Assembly (NCBI GenBank): GCA_013139625.1
Contig: WTAK01000450.1
Coordinates: 1-6,231, forward strand
Reading direction: 5' to 3'
From: Candidatus Delongbacteria bacterium
GTDB lineage: Bacteria > UBA4055
DNA: 6,231 bases
Shown: positions 5,909 through 6,231 of the stretch, in pieces
Position numbering within the stretch: the stretch's first letter is position 1
Layout of the letters: each line of letters begins with the position of its first letter
Notes under the pieces: generated by a model
What the model was told of the DNA's origin: nothing
Seen by the model: the letters and a program-made list of their open reading frames with translations, nothing else
The model's database searches: none
Translations under genes and position numbers: made by a program

Positions 5909-6231
5909 TTATTTAACACTCTCAACAAGGGATTTGAACCCATCAGCATCATGAACTGCCATGTGGGCAAGGACTTTTCTGTCTAATTTAATTTCTTTCA
6001 GAGATAATTTGTGCATGAATTCAGAATATTTCATTCCGTTCAATCTTGCAGCAGCATTGATCCTAACGATCCACAGCTCTCTAAATTTTCTCTTCTTTAC
6101 TTTTCTGTCTCTGTAAGCGTATTGTCCAGCTTTTTTAGTTGCATCTAATGCATTTTCAATAAGCTTGGATCGTCTTCCCCAATAACCTTTAGCAGCCTTT
6201 AAGACTTTCTTTCTACGGTTACGGGAGGCTA
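5909..6231 (-). CDS. rplT: 50S ribosomal protein L20, N-terminus beyond the window
   Basis: L20 is an early assembly protein of the 50S subunit that binds 23S rRNA; in several bacteria it also represses its own operon. The visible 106 residues start ASRNRRKKVLKAAKGYWG and include the family signature AGQYAYRDRKVKKRKFR, then LWIVRINAAARLNG and LDRKVLAHMAVHD, ending at TAA (complement of 5909-5911). The family is about 117 residues, so only about 9-11 residues are cut off at the window edge; two bases of a split codon remain at 6230-6231. In most bacteria infC and rpmI lie just upstream, which here would be beyond the right edge. A terminator 5 bases after the stop makes it the last gene of its transcript. 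Confidence 0.97.
   Translation of the reverse strand, partial: ASRNRRKKVLKAAKGYWGRRSKLIENALDATKKAGQYAYRDRKVKKRKFRELWIVRINAAARLNGMKYSEFMHKLSLKEIKLDRKVLAHMAVHDADGFKSLVESVK

Noticed and set aside
5929..5941. GGGATTTGAACCC, which on the minus strand looks like a tRNA T-arm (GGTTCAAATCC).
   Set aside because: It lies inside the conserved rplT frame (encoding GFKSL) and no acceptor, anticodon or D-arm surrounds it.
1..6231. Mobile element, CRISPR array, toxin-antitoxin or defence system.
   Set aside because: No transposase, integrase, spaced repeats or paired small genes are present; all long frames are accounted for by core genes and one envelope protein.

Overview
This is an AT-rich bacterial chromosomal segment (roughly one third G+C by eye), probably one end of an assembled contig. 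It holds core translation genes, a membrane pyrophosphatase and one unrecognised envelope protein. The ribosomal proteins are clearly bacterial. The minus-strand protein carries a Sec signal peptide and a likely outer-membrane barrel, so the cell is probably diderm. The K+-dependent type of pyrophosphatase would suit an anaerobe or an energy-limited bacterium. The phylum cannot be fixed from the window. The rplT start (ASRNRRKK) and the overall style recall FCB-group lineages, but the best promoter candidate is TTGACT-17-TACATT rather than a Bacteroidota-type promoter.

Layout, plus strand: the 3' part of pth (peptidyl-tRNA hydrolase) ends at 308. hppA, a membrane ion-pumping pyrophosphatase, follows at 336-2531. 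Next come a 136-bp spacer, then rpsF (S6), rpsR (S18) and rplI (L9), packed with gaps of 12-19 bp. The spacer holds a tandem 35-bp duplication with promoter-like elements and a hairpin leader. L9 has an unusual acidic C-terminal tail. A strong hairpin with flanking A and T tracts (3904-3935) ends the operon. It also serves the convergent gene on the other strand.

Layout, minus strand: a 612-residue secreted protein (5792-3954) with an N-terminal FlgT/LPP20-like region, a charged helical segment built on a 20-residue period, and a C-terminal beta-barrel-like domain ending in Phe. Upstream of it on the same strand lie a rho-independent terminator (about 5879-5904) and rplT (L20), which lacks only its first residues and runs off the window.

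How the parts relate: pth rescues peptidyl-tRNA, S6, S18, L9 and L20 are ribosome parts, and HppA removes the pyrophosphate made by tRNA charging and polymer synthesis while storing its energy as an ion gradient. I see no mobile element, CRISPR array, defence system or RNA gene. The points most worth a second look are the L9 tail, the duplicated promoter region and rpsF leader, the architecture of the envelope protein, and the first ten bases, which match the end of an Illumina adapter and are probably not genomic.
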